In this document: positions 44,335 to 58,400 of the stretch, piece after piece
How positions within the stretch are numbered: position 1 is the first letter of the stretch
Layout: each line of letters begins with the position of its first letter
NCBI GenBank assembly: GCA_032718475.1
Contig: JAUCBJ010000727.1
Span: 1-64,000 of the forward strand
Direction of reading: 5' to 3'
Length of the DNA: 64,000 nucleotides
DNA from: Nemertoderma westbladi
Taxonomy: Eukaryota > Xenacoelomorpha > Nemertodermatida > Nemertodermatidae
Made by a program: the position numbers and the translations under genes
The notes under the pieces: generated by a model
Databases searched by the model: none
What the model saw: the letters and a program-made list of their open reading frames with translations, nothing else
What the model was told of the DNA's origin: nothing

Positions 44335-44465
44335 CTATACTATTACTACTACTATCGGGGCATCGGCATGCTACATTGCAGCTGCATTATTTATAGTACA
44401 TATCTATTAAGAATGCTGTGCCGGCTTGTCGAAAAAATTGCGCCGCCACAACTCCCTATCACCTG
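44335..44465 (-). mobile_element. Third copy of the LINE 3' end
   Basis: The sequence from the (CTA)n run through GGCATGCTACATTGCAGCTG and GAATGCTGTGCCGGCTTGTC to ACAACTCCCTATCACC matches the LINE ends at 38938-39045 and, inverted, 5985-6105, apart from a short insertion. It is 5'-truncated to about 130 bp. Confidence 0.75.
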
Positions 44466-47400
44466 TGTAGTCCCACGCGTTCAAAACGTTCGTTATAAGG
44501 CGGTGTATAGTTTATTAATCACGAATAACGACATTAACGAAACGGATATTATCAACGAATAATATCAATATCAATAACGCAAAACGGAGTTTTACGTATA
44601 AGGGCATACCAGTTTACCAAAACCTAGGTAAACATAATGCAAACGTAATTTACCGAGTTAACAGTATTTGTTTATTGAAACGAATAACGATTTAGTTTAT
44701 TAAAACTAATAACGAATTACCATTTACAAAAACGATCTAGCTTACCCAATCCTGGAGCTAAGAGCTAAGCTAGGAGTCGGTTCGAATATGAATATTTAAA
44801 TAACGAAATAAACTACAAATTTATCACTACTAAAACTAAAAACTTACATTCAAAGCTTTTATACTAAATAATTAACGCACTATAATAGTGTCACTAAAAC
44901 GAGTGTCCAATCGCAGTAAAGGTTGTATCTCATATTCGTATACAGTAGTTTAATGCCCTGTTTCTGACAGTTTTACAGTTATGTTTGTTTACTAAAGTTA
45001 ATACTTGAGGGAAAATACCACATGCAACTAGTTTCCGGTCATCAACCATTTCTAATTTCCTCGCATTCCATCCTTGACTTGAGAACAATTCTGACAGAAA
45101 GGTTGTTCGTGTTTTCTCGGGACATGGCGCATTGTACAAAATTACATATAATATCATAATAAACACCATTTAGAGCACAACAATTTAACTTTAAATATCC
45201 TTATATCACTGCTATCAAAGCTAACCTACCAAAGTATTACAACATATTTCGGGTAAATGGTATATTTCATGCGACATATGAGCTGATCTCCACCCGCAGC
45301 TATGAAAAAAACATCAGTGATGTTTGACCTACCATGTGAAGGATACAAGGTTGTCACTTTTCGATCGACGTTTTATAGGGATTTTATATATAAAGAATTT
45401 GTATTTTGTAATTTCTCCATTATGCTTTAAAAGTGCTATTTTTTTCATACAAATAATTGTGCATGTTTTCAGTGAAAATGTATGGCATTCTTCACATTAT
45501 GGTAAACTGCAAAGTGAAATCCAAGTGAAAGTCTGGTATTTACATGGTCCAAGGAAATGCTCCAGAGTCAAACCAAAGTTAATAAGTTAATAATATTAGC
45601 ATTATTATAATCACCAAAAATCTCGTTTACATGGTTGGCCGGTTTCATTACGAATTTTAATGCAGCTGTCGCTTCTCCTCTTCCGACAGGATAATTGAAA
45701 TTGGATTTATTTAAAAGAATAATCGTGTGATTTGTACGACGTGAGGTAGGCCGGTTTACCAAACAACGATGCTTGTCTCCGGTTCAACTACTTCCCTCAG
45801 GATACGAGATCCACTTAAAACAACCGACATATGTTAATCGACAACAGACGAGACCATGAGTGGGCTCAAGCAAACGCAAACCGTGATACGTTATATGATC
45901 AATTTAACTGATGATATACGCATAATCCAGAATGCCTTATCGTATACAATAAACGCAATGGGCTGGGGTTCTTTTATTACTATTTTCGAATTTTCACCCA
46001 ACTATTTGATTAATAAAGGATTTGCACCTACCTACAAACACCATTAAAATAACGTGCCACCGTAACCTGCTCCTTTCCCTAAATTGCGAATTTAACATTG
46101 AGGCGGGATATTAATTCGCCAAGATGGGATTTGCGTCCAGTTCCCCCCCCCCCCCCCCCCCCCGTCACAAAAATTAATGTTCCTTATTTTCGATTCGATG
46201 TCACTATATTGCACAAGATGGATTCGATTCTGGACTCGACATTTTTAGATTATAGTAATTCTCCAACATAATGGAAACAATTCTTCTTCTTTGATATAGT
46301 ATACTGGTACTGTACAATTCAATTTGGATTAGTAGATTCACGTTATGTTTAAGCAGTAATTGTAAAAATGTTGCAGTGAAATTTGGTATTTGTATGTCAA
46401 ATCACCAAATATGATACATATTCATCAAAAAGCCAACATATACACGGAACATGGCTGTGCGGATTCGGTGACCGAAAACAAAAGTGAATTCGGTTTTGGT
46501 GAACAAAAAAGTTTCTGATATCGTATACACTATCACACAACCAGCTCTATCACTCGAACTATACAATGCCTTACACGCTCTTCTATGGTGCACGACTTTG
46601 TATAATATTCGGGATACTTCAAATTTCAAAGAACCGAGGTACCTTGACTTCCATAAGTTGTTGTGAACGAAGTACGAATAGTAAAATACCCAAGCAATAT
46701 ATATATATTTGAGTGTAAATACTTATATAAGTGGGGTGTGGCTGCCTCCCATATTATTATTAGCACAGTCGCGTCTGAGCCGTTCCCCGAAGAATTGTCA
46801 TAGAAATCTCTAAACTTCAGGGACTACTGAATCACATCGAGTGTAGCAACCGGAACGGGACTTACACCCAATCCAGAGGAACACGTGTTACCCGCGCACA
46901 ATTCAATAAAGAAAGACCGCCATAAAAACTGATCCTACGGACGTTGGACCTTATGTTCAATTTCCTCAAAAATATTGTCAGCAAATCGATAATAAAAAAA
47001 AATCTACCCTGGTATTGATTTCGGGATGCCGGTGAGTTGAAACGATCGATGTGCGAGTGATGGGAGGGACCTGCAGACAGGCCTATCTACTCGTAGTGGA
47101 ATACGTGCCTATCAATTCTATCTCTTTAGATCTAATCCAGGTGGGGCTTGCCCTGGGCATCGCAAATAACATGTGGCAAATCCACTTGAATGAACCATTG
47201 CGCGACCCAATATGTCATGTACCGGTACCTATCTACTATTTGTTTGTCTCTTGCCGCCACTAAACTGTGCTACATGAAGATTTAAATTTTGAATGACTAG
47301 TTTTACAATAAAACTGTCAGAAAAATTAGGAAACACAAATGTGCAACTCAGACGTTGGAAATTATAAGAATATCATATCATGGTTCTGAATTCATAAAAA

Positions 47401-50400
47401 CCACCTGTACAAATAATATAACTTAATACGCAGAATAATGCGACAAATATACACTCCACGACTCCACCTGCTGTATGGTGGCGGCATTGGAGATATAAAT
47501 TGTAGACATTGTCAACCACAGGAAGTCTTTATTCCATGACAACAAGTCATTAAAAGTTTTTAGAATTGCAACCTGAAAAATCCTGTAATTTCGCCAATTC
47601 ATGAACTTATCAGCAGCAGACCCAGACGTTTACATTATGCTCAATAAAACGCAACAGTGTTAAAAATGTGTCAAAAGAGCCTGCTTTGGGGCGTATAGAG
47701 ACATACATAAACGTTATACTGGCTGTGTGTACCAGTGTTGCAATTATAATTGAGCTTATCTTGGATTATGACTAGCAGTACAACATTTTATGCCATTCTG
47801 GGAGTATAGCAGGCAAACTTAACTCGTTTGATTGAGAATTACCTGCAGTATTTAGGGTGCAGTCAAGCATAAATCTAGGATTCTGGATAAAAAATTGAGA
47901 TTCCGAAAATAGCCAAGATGGTAAGTAATAATATTGATTTTGTAAGTGAGATCGATAGTACACCGAATATTTACTCATGTGAACCGATGACCCATTAACC
48001 CGTAAGTAATTTCAGTTTAATGAAAGCGGTAAAGCAAATCTATGATATAATGTTAATTTCACGCTTCTTTCAGAAAATAAATACAAAAATCGTCCAATAT
48101 TGCTCCGTATCTGAACACATAATTATAATATGAACAAAAGACGAAAAAGAAAAGGTCATTTCACGCTTCTATAGCTGAACAAAAAATATCATCTAAATGA
48201 ATGGAAGGGAGCAGAGAATCAAGCCATGACAGAGAGAGGTGGAGTAGAGATTGCGGGATCCTCTTGTATTCGTGAAGAAATGAATTCATTTGAAGAATGG
48301 AAGAGGCAATAGTCTGAGTGACTGAGTGAAATGGTTGTGATGCCCAAGGGAGCCGTAGAGAAGCAGCAATTTAATTACTGAGAGGGGAAAGCAATGCATG
48401 TCTTAGCGCGTTAAATTGGATTGCTTGTGAACAAACGTAAAGCTAAGTAGGAGATGACCGTAGCAATGCCAGATAGCGCAATGCCAAATGCAAGTCAGTG
48501 CAACTTGGCTATCATAAATTGAAAATCTGGCTCGCATTCACTCGCAGCAGATTCAGTGCGCCACAGTGAGTGAAATCTTATATAAACGTAATTAGTCACT
48601 GTGACTATGTAAACAGAATAACCGTATGATTATATTTATGACCACATGATAGTCGGTGAGGGAACTCCTCCGGCAAACGTCACCAGAGGGATATCTTTCG
48701 TCGAGTGGGTGAGATGTTCGAAAGACCCTTATACGATTCCACAGAGGCACTCTCTAGTAGAAATGGCTACCTCCCTTCCCACATGACTTCCGGTTTCGCT
48801 CAGGGAACCTGCCGTCGGTCCAACGAGTGGCCTGTCGAGGATGTGTGTTGGACCCCGCAAGCAGTGTAATAAATAAGAGGGTTCTTGTTGACTTGTAATA
48901 TAATGAATGGCATTTACTAGATAATATTGTATCACCAAGAATGCTATTGCACGTACGGTGCGAAGTAGCGTAATCACCAATAATACAATATAAGTTACAG
49001 TAATAACACGTTCGTGGGGCCTTCGCGCAGCACGAGGCCCAGTTATGAGATACAAATTAAAATTGAGCGACTGTATCACAAAATCAGGTTTTGAAAAATT
49101 TACCCACACCACCAATCAATCAAAGAAAGGGGGACAGTACGTGTTCACCCCTTTTAATCCCCCCCCCCACCCTTCCCAACCACCAATACATAACCGCGAC
49201 ATCTACCACCCACGGAAGGGTAGCACGAACTTATTTTCAATCGCACGTTCAATATGCAAAGCCAGGTGGTTTATAGGAATATAATAAACGCAGTACTCGT
49301 TTTCATTATAAGCCTCGTTGCGTTCGTCCTGTTTTGTATTTAAATATATTTCTTAAACGCAGGCTAGGACGTTCTTTATAATAATAATAACTAGGGATGC
49401 GATCAATATGTGAAGCCAGGTGGTTTATATAATAATTTAGTCAACGCAGTACTCGTCTTCATTATATGCCTCGTTGCGCTCGTCGCTTGTCCTGTTTTGT
49501 TATAAAATATTTTTCCTAAACGCAGACTGACGATCTTTATACAGTTATAACTATACGAAGTTTCGAAACTGTGCGAGTAACTGTTGATACATCTATGTAT
49601 GTGGAGATGTGTGATACAACGCCAACGCATCGTATGCTGATGTAGTAATATGGGTATTGAAATAATATTAAATTAATGTACACTCTTAAAGCTGCAGCGA
49701 AAAAATGTAGCTAATTTCCTAGGTTACATATAAAATAATAATATTATTTTTAAGAACATTAATTTTACTACTTTGCAAAAATTCAATTAAAAAATAACCA
49801 GACATATACATTGTGGAATAAACTATTTCAGAAGCCTACACAACAGCCATGCCATGGATTGTATTTATGTTATTTTATCTGTCATTTACCTGAGATAGCA
49901 ATACAACACTTATAGTAGAGTCAATGTTGGGATGTTGGATTTAAAGAATGAATGCTGTCTGGGCTGGAATAGCAATACTGGTTGCCTATTACTATTCCTC
50001 TCTGGTTAGTCTACAGCCTCAACTCCCAGCCAGCTAGCTCCACACCAGCAGAGACTTGACCAATAATCATTCCCAGCAACTAGCTGCTTTACACACACAT
50101 CCTTCCATCGTACCAGCATGTTGGCCAATAAATGAGCAGTATTTAATGAGAATCAATTTTTTTTGCCGTTTTAATTACTTTAGATCAATTAAAGACACAA
50201 TTATTAAAGCAAATCACTTGAACTAATTAAAAACTATAATAGAATGGGGTATGTGGATTACATCTGTATAATTTTTAATTATAATTATTTAAATCTTATA
50301 CTGTAAAACAATTAATTTCCTTTAAAAGGCAGGTTGAAAATGGTGTTTTTACCGTAATAACTTAATTAACTAATTAACTGCTATTATCTTAGCTTCTCGA

Positions 50401-52640
50401 AGGCCACACGGAAATTCTACTTGGAAAATTTCTAAACTTTTGCCAAACAACATGTGTACCAAGTTTGGATAGATTTCATCAAAGATTGGCCGAGTTATTA
50501 ACGTTTAAAATTGAACGCGACAGAACGACAGAACGACAGGTTGATTAATGGTACCACTACGCTAAGGCTCACTCACTTCGTGGCTCGCCCCACATAAAGG
50601 TAAGGAGAGAGGTGCCATTTATTGCAGAAATGCACCCACGGAATAAACTAGTTTCATAAAACATAATCTTATATACCGCAATAAATTGGCACCAACATCT
50701 GACTACTCTCCCATATAGGTTACACCTTCACCTTTCGTATACAAATTGCTAGCTACTTCCTCTCAGCCGTGAGTGACCTGGTATTTCCCCTATGTACTAA
50801 TGAATTATCCCCTTCTATAGTAACGAATAACCAAATGCATTGTCCTCACTGTATTATTCTCGGTTATTCTCGTTTATCATGTATTCTCGCTTATTCTCAA
50901 ATCTGATTGGCTAAACAATAGGGTGATATCACTGTATATCACCCAGCTAAAGCCAAAATACCAAATGTAACTAACTATATTAACACTCCTAGTACAAAAT
51001 TCTAGAACTTACACATTTATTGTTGTGTTTTGACATTATTTTTTGCACAGTCTTCCCCAAGTTGAAAGAATTTATATCCATTCCCAACTGATTTAAATCA
51101 CTTTTGTGTCTAATTAGTCGAGTTAATCTAGCAAAAAACCCATTAGTATTTCGCAATCAATCCGAACCACACATTTTGGATTCTGTATTACCTTATTAAT
51201 GACCAAAAAAAAGACTATAATATTTTATTTTGCGGATCATATGTTTATTCATGGAAATTCTGCGTAAATTTGCATAACACAAGCCAAACAAAAGGAACAG
51301 TAGGGAAAAGTAAGTAGCAAATTGGTGATGTTCCAGAATAATTTAATTAATTTCACAATAAGCTGTGATTCAATGGGAAATTAGTAATATTTACACTGGC
51401 GTGTTACACATTAATTGCTATATCTCGGAAACTAGAAGTCGCATCCAATTTTTAAATATATCAAAAATTTTACGACATATTAAGGTAACTGTTGTAAAAA
51501 AATCAGACATTTCCACTGCAAGGAAATTTCTTAATTTCCTTTAATGTTAGTGAAGATTTTTCACATAATTAAATTGTGATTACTCTATTGATTTTAGGTG
51601 TAATTTATTTATTTGTTTTAGTTTGAAAACCGCAATAGTTTATCATATAACAAATAAATTTTTTGGGGATAAGGGTTTTTGAGGTCGATAAATCCGATGG
51701 GCGAGGTTACCTCCACCCGTTTAGTAGAGAAGTTGTGTAAATAAGGTCCTTATATTGTACCAGCAAAATTGGTATTAAAAATGGTTAAATTATTAGACAA
51801 ATTTAGGTTGCTCTGGAAACTAAATTGGTAACAATATAGAATTGCATACTTCTGTCAATCGATAGTCATTGGAGTAAAGTTTGTCTGTACCAAATTTGGA
51901 GAAAATCCCACCACTAGACCCCTTGTTGCTATGTAAAATCCATGTTGCTAAGGAAAGAAACAGCAAATTGAAAGTAATCCGCATAATATATTTTTATAGA
52001 CTTTTTTGGGGGTATTAACAAGGTAATTTAGAATTAAAAAAAATTGGTTTGGGTGAATTGCGAATTTGTTATGGGTTGACCCCCTTTTTCGGCTAGATTG
52101 ACTCGCCTAAATAGCACTATAACAGTTGCCAACCAGGAGCTAATATTGAAGTCCGCACTATACTGTAGTATAGCCTGTGTGACCGTTTTTTGAAAATTTT
52201 GCATCATCTTTTCGGTTAGAGTTCCGTATAGCACTACATTTATAAATCATATATCATTGATAACATGGCAACATTGAGGAGTTGCAGAACAATATAAAAG
52301 TATTATATACTATTCTAGAACATAAATACAATAAAAAATTTAATGTTCTAGAACATATAGCTCGATTTTTATTTTATCATAGCTAGTAAATAAAAATGAA
52401 ATATTTTTAAGTAAATTTCTTAACACTTCTAAATGAATATTTATATTGAATATGAATAATGAATATGAACATGAATATTTATTTATTTATATTTTTTTTG
52501 AGTTTTGAGTTTTTTTATTAAAATTTTTATTTTTAGTTTTATCACAAAAAATGCTCACACACTGGCTGTACTACAGTACAGTATTATTACTGCAGTGCCT
52601 AAATTCGTCATAAGATGAGTTTCAGCAAACCCGGTACCCG
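44466..52640. other. Intron interior without recognised genes
   Basis: Mostly AT-rich unique sequence. Notable parts are a 21-nt C run (46143-46163), a TATA-like site near 46722 followed by a GC-richer stretch to 46930 with AATAAA at 46907 (possibly a solo LTR), a two-copy tandem duplication at 49251-49556, and transposon-like words near 50460-50590. Frames are short and unconvincing. Confidence 0.4.
49251..49556. repeat. Tandem duplication of about 150 bp
   Basis: The copies at 49251-49397 and 49407-49556 share AGCCAGGTGGTTTATA, AACGCAGTACTCGT, GCCTCGTTGCG and TAAACGCAG, with about 20 percent divergence by eye. Confidence 0.75.
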
Positions 52641-55401
52641 GAGACGCACCGACTACCTATCTCTCTCTTGGAGACATAGGGACTACCTCTCTCATTATTG
52701 GAGATGTACCGACTACCTCTCTCTCTATGAGACATACCTGGCTACCTCTCTCTCTATGAAACATACCTGACTACCTCTCTATCCATGAGACATACCTGAC
52801 TACCTCTCTCATTATTGGAGATGTACCGACTACGACTACCTCTCTCTCTATGAGACATACCTGGCTACACTTCTCTCTTGGAGACATAGGGACTACCTCT
52901 CTCATTATTGGAGATGTACCGACTACCTCTCTCTCTATGAGACATACCTGGCTACCTCTCTCTCTATGAAACATACCTGACTACCTCTCTATCCATGAGA
53001 CATACCTGGCTACCTCTCTCTCTATGAAACATACCTGACTACCTCTCTCTCTATGAGACATACCTGGCTACCTCTCTCTCTATGAGACATACCTGGCTAC
53101 CTCTCTCTCTATGAAACATACCTGACTACCTCTCTCTCTATGAGACATACCTGGCTACCTCTCTCTCTATGAAACATACCTGACTACCTCTCTCTCTATG
53201 AGACATACCTGGCTACCTCTCTCTCTATGAAACATACCTGACTACCTCTCTCTCTATGAAACATACCTGACTACCTCCCTCTCTATGAGACATACCTGGC
53301 TACCTCTCTCTCTATGAGACATACCTGGCTACCTCTCTCTCTATGAAACATACCTGACTACCTCTCTCTCTATGAGACATACCTGGCTACCTCTCTCTCT
53401 ATGAGACATACCTGGCTACCTCTCTCTCTATGAAACATACCTGACTACCTCTCTCTCTATGATACATACCTGGCTACCTCTCTCTCTATGAGACATAGCT
53501 GACTACCTCTCTCATTATTGGAGATGTACCGACTACCTCTCTCTCTATGAGACATACCTGGCTACCTCTCTCTCTATGAAACATACCTGACTACCTCTCT
53601 ATCCATGAGACATACCTGGCTACCTCTCTCTCTATGAAACATACCTGACTACCTCTCTCTCTATGAGACATACCTGGCTACCTCTCTCTCTATGAGACAT
53701 ACCTGGCTACCTCTCTCTCTATGAAACATACCTGACTACCTCTCTATCCATGAGACATACCTGGCTACCTCTCTCTCTATGAAACATACCTGACTACCTC
53801 TCTATCCATGAGACATACCTGGCTACCTCTCTCTCTATGAAACATACCTGACTACCTCTCTCTCTATGAGACATACCTGGCTACCTCTCTCTCTATGAGA
53901 CATACCTGGCTACCTCTCTCTCTATGAAACATACCTGACTACCTCTCTCTCTATGAGACATACCTGGCTACCTCTCTCTCTATGAAACATACCTGACTAC
54001 CTCTCTCTCTATGAGACATACCTGGCTACCTCTCTCTCTATGAAACATACCTGACTACCTCTCTCTCTATGAAACATACCTGACTACCTCCCTCTCTATG
54101 AGACATACCTGGCTACCTCTCTCTCTATGAGACATACCTGGCTACCTCTCTCTCTATGAAACATACCTGACTACCTCTCTCTCTATGAGACATACCTGGC
54201 TACCTCTCTCTCTATGAGACATACCTGGCTACCTCTCTCTCTATGAAACATACCTGACTACCTCTCTCTCTATGATACATACCTGGCTACCTCTCTCTCT
54301 ATGAGACATAGCTGACTACCTCTCTCATTATTGGAGATGTACCGACTACCTCTCTCTCTATGAGACATACCTGGCTACCTCTCTCTCTATGAAACATACC
54401 TGACTACCTCTCTATCCATGAGACATACCTGGCTACCTCTCTCTCTATGAAACATACCTGACTACCTCTCTCTCTATGAGACATACCTGGCTACCTCTCT
54501 CTCTATGAGACATACCTGGCTACCTCTCTCTCTATGAAACATACCTGACTACCTCTCTCTCTATGAGACATACCTGGCTACCTCTCTCTCTATGAAACAT
54601 ACCTGACTACCTCTCTCTCTATGAGACATACCTGACTACCTCTCTCATTATTGGAGATGTACCGACTACCTCTCTCTCTATGAGACATACCTGGCTACCT
54701 CTCTCTCTATGAGACATACCTGGCTACCTCTCTCTCTCTATGAGAAATACCTGGCTACCTCTCTCTCTATGAGACATACCTGACTACCTCTCTCTCTATT
54801 GGAGACGTACTGACTACCTTGGAGACGTACCCACTATCTCTCTCTCTATTGGAGATGTTCCGACTACCTCTCTCTCTATTGGAGATGTTCCGACTACCTC
54901 TCTCTCTCTCTTGGAGACGTACCCACTATCTCCCCCATCTCTCTCTCTGAAGACATACCTGGCTACCTCTCTCTCTATGAGACATACCTGGCTACCTCCA
55001 TCTTTCTTGGAGACATACCCACTATCTCCTCTCTCTCCCTCTCTCTCTGAAGACATACCTGACTACTACTCTCTCTCTCTTGGAGACATACTGACTACCT
55101 CTCACTCTATTGGAGACGTACCGACTACTACTCTCTCTTGGAGACGTACCCACTATCTCCTCTCTCTCTCTCTCTCTGAAGACATACCTGGCTACCTCTC
55201 TCTCTCTATGAGACATACCTGACTACCTATCTCTCTATAAGACGTATCGACAACCTGTCTCTTTATTGGAGACATACTGACTACCTCTCTCATTATTGGA
55301 GACATACCGACTACCTCTCTCTCTATTGGAGACGTACCAACTACCTCTCTCTCCCTATGAGACATATCTGACTACCTCTCTGTCTATTGGAGACGTACTA
55401 G

Positions 55402-55437
<36 letters not shown>
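52640..55437. repeat. Large 29-bp minisatellite with higher-order repeat structure
   Basis: About 95 units of the form CTACCTCTCTCTCTATGAGA followed by CATACCTGG fill 2.8 kb. Variants (GAAACATACCTGA, ATCCATGAGA, CATTATTGGAGATGTACCGA) recur in fixed order. For example, the block with GATACATACCTGG then CATAGCTGA appears at 53461 and again at about 54274, a shift of 813 bp or 28 units. The right 600 bp is more degenerate, with longer CT runs. Open frames on both strands are by-products of the repeat. Confidence 0.95.
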
Positions 55438-58400
55438 GGCAATGTATCCGAGCTCGTTTTGGCATCAACACCAACAAGAAAATGATTAGGACAGGCGGGT
55501 TTATGATTTCCGGAAAAACAAACGAAAAGTTTTAGTAGTGTAGTATTGTAGCCTGGCCTATGTATTGCTGCTCCAAATATTGTACGACAATATCCAATTA
55601 TTTAGGGAAATTGCGAGCATTTGTTGTCTGCTGTGCCGGCTGTTATTGTTGTTAGCCTTGGGAATCGTGACAAATAATTAAAATATAGAGTAATATCGAC
55701 TTTATTGTTCGTTTATAATTCATAAGAGGCGTCGACCAATGCCTCTTAAACAGCATTTCTAAGTGCCGGTATGCCAAGTAATATTAAATGAATCGATTAA
55801 TAGTTGCAGGCCGGGTAGACTCAATTCTCTTCATTTCTCCACTAAATTGATTTCACCCCATTGAGAAACTATAATTAAATAATTTCGGGATATTAGCCTA
55901 CATACCCCATGCAATTTAAGTGACTAAGCATAGCGAATACTGGGTCTTGAGACTTGAGTGGGTGCAAGGCAAACAATGTTTCTACATTTTCACACAATTT
56001 TGCACAATAACTGACTTAAAGAAGATGTTAACACCATAAATCTCTTACTTTGTTTTTGATAAAAGAACCAGTGGCAATTGAATATTTGTCTGATATGTAT
56101 ATTTGGGGACGGGAAGTTATAATAAAATATTTTAACCAGCTTCATCTTTTCATATAGTTTGGCCTATTTTGTTTAAATATTCATATAATTTTCAAATTAA
56201 TTAGTAAAAATGTAAGTACTTAGTATTTCAGGCTAGGTATAGGATTAACAATCAAAACAAACCCCTCAACTCTCACTGCGACCTTATTATCTTTCCAATT
56301 CAAGGGAGTTTTTATTACATTAACGTGATGGAATCCGTGTAAATTCTTGTTCCAAAATGATACGAGGGCCTCTGGCTATGTGGCTGATCTTACACAACAA
56401 CTAATTATACTATACACAGGAGCAGGAATAATACGAATCGAAGTGCAATTACAAGAGAACACGTGCGAGCACGCCCTAATCAAATCAGTATTCAGGCCTT
56501 GAAATACATTGGCCCACGTTTCTTTTGTGAGCTCATGTATCTGTGCGGGGAATTACGGCGATCTTGTGTTCAGGTTATTTACATTTCATTATACAGCAGC
56601 ATCGCGAATCCTTCAGTTATCTCTTACGAGTACGACTCGGCTTACAAGTTGCAGAGCGCATTGCTGATAAATATTCAAATGAAATCTTTAGCAATAAATG
56701 GGTATAACGCCGCAATACCCACCCGGTGGTACTTTTGATGCAGGTTGCAGAGCCAGCCACATAACTTGTGTTTATATCAGGTTCTTGCACAGTGGTGCAG
56801 GTTGTGCAAACAATTTGCAAAAACGTTACTCATTGCATTTACCAAATAAACTAAATCGAGATCCCATGCGTGGAAGTGGACTGGAAATGTAGCAGTTTGT
56901 ATAACATCGGTTTGTAGACGAGATTTGTAAAGTTATACAATAATTAGGTAGGCTGCATTATTGATATGTCTGTCTGGTCTCCGTTAGTTAATCCCTTACC
57001 TTAAAGCAATTATGTTGAGGCTTGAGTGCACTTTTCTGGCAGCGATGTCACATCGACTCGCGCTTTGCATTACGTATCAAATTTACTTATTCCTAAAATA
57101 AAGAAACCATTTACAATGAGTGTTCTTATTTAAATCATTTCATCATTGTCACTTGTTGGGCGCAATTATTGACTTGATTGTACTTCAATGTTTATTAGTT
57201 GTAAAGATAATAATCTTTGTTATCAAGAATTTTACATCTGACCAACATGGTTATTTTATTAAAACAATAATCTCCACCACTTCCGCTGTGCTACAGTTTC
57301 CTCCCAACTGCGATTTGAATGCAGTATTTTTGACGAAGCATTCATTTAGTATTGCACCTTTATCACCAGGAGAGCTGGAGAACTGAAGTGGATTCCATTA
57401 GCTATTTGGCTGGTCGATGCCTGGAGTAGGAGGGTTTCAGTAATATTGCTGAGCGATTGAGTTGGTGGATTTGGTGAACCGCCACTTTGCACTAAATCCG
57501 GAACCAGGATAAAACTAGATAAACTGGAATGCCGTTGAGGCTGGAATTAGAGATAAGACAGCGGTTTGCGGGCCTGTAAACGCTATGCGTCGATATATAA
57601 ATCCTTTAAAATGTTGAAATAAGTGTTGTGGGAGCAAATACGAGAAAATGGGACTCTAATTTTCAGCGATCTAGGATTTCGCTTCACGATATCTGACACT
57701 TCAGCCATACGGATCCCGCTATGCGCGTTATGCCGCGTAATCTGTGGTTTCGCGGCGTGGCCCGAGCGTCTAAAGGGTAAAGAAGCTCCAATATGGCTTC
57801 ACAAGTACGCCCTTATATTCCGGTGGCTGACAGGCCCATGATCATTAGGGGAAGTACATGTAAACTAGGTAGGTGATGCTAATCTATACCGATACTACAG
57901 TGGAAAAGTGAAGTTCTAGTATATAGTGAGTGAAGTTTGACAAAATCGTTGTCATTAAAGTCAGAAAAATAACATGAAAAATAGAAAGATAATGAGATAA
58001 CAACATGGATGAGAGTGGCTGCGATAGTATATTAAACTGATGTACCGTATGCAATAGCCGAGGGTTTATAAATTGTTCCGATGGTTAAATAACACTTCTG
58101 AGGGCCAAATCACCGGTAAAATAACAAAACAACAAGGAATAATGGTAATTATTGTCATTGATTTATCTATATTGATGTAGAAACCGGAACAAGGCACCTA
58201 TTATTCACATAAAAACACCCGGCTCGTTTAATAAGAAGTATTCCCTATAATAAGTTAAAACAAACATATGAAGTGATTTTGTCAGATAGATAACAAAAAC
58301 CGCAATTAACGGAAACTTATCTGAGATTTATTACTTATATTTTAGATTTTGGATGGCTGGTACCGTTAAAATAGTATCTTCTTGAAAAATATCTGAGTTA

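Noticed and set aside
48729-49115. 128-codon minus-strand frame
   Set aside because: Composition is hydrophobic and irregular, with no motif. It is likely a chance frame in a repeat-like segment.
52771-55535. Several 64-103-codon frames in the CT-rich array
   Set aside because: They are repeat-derived on both strands, with no start context or similarity to proteins.
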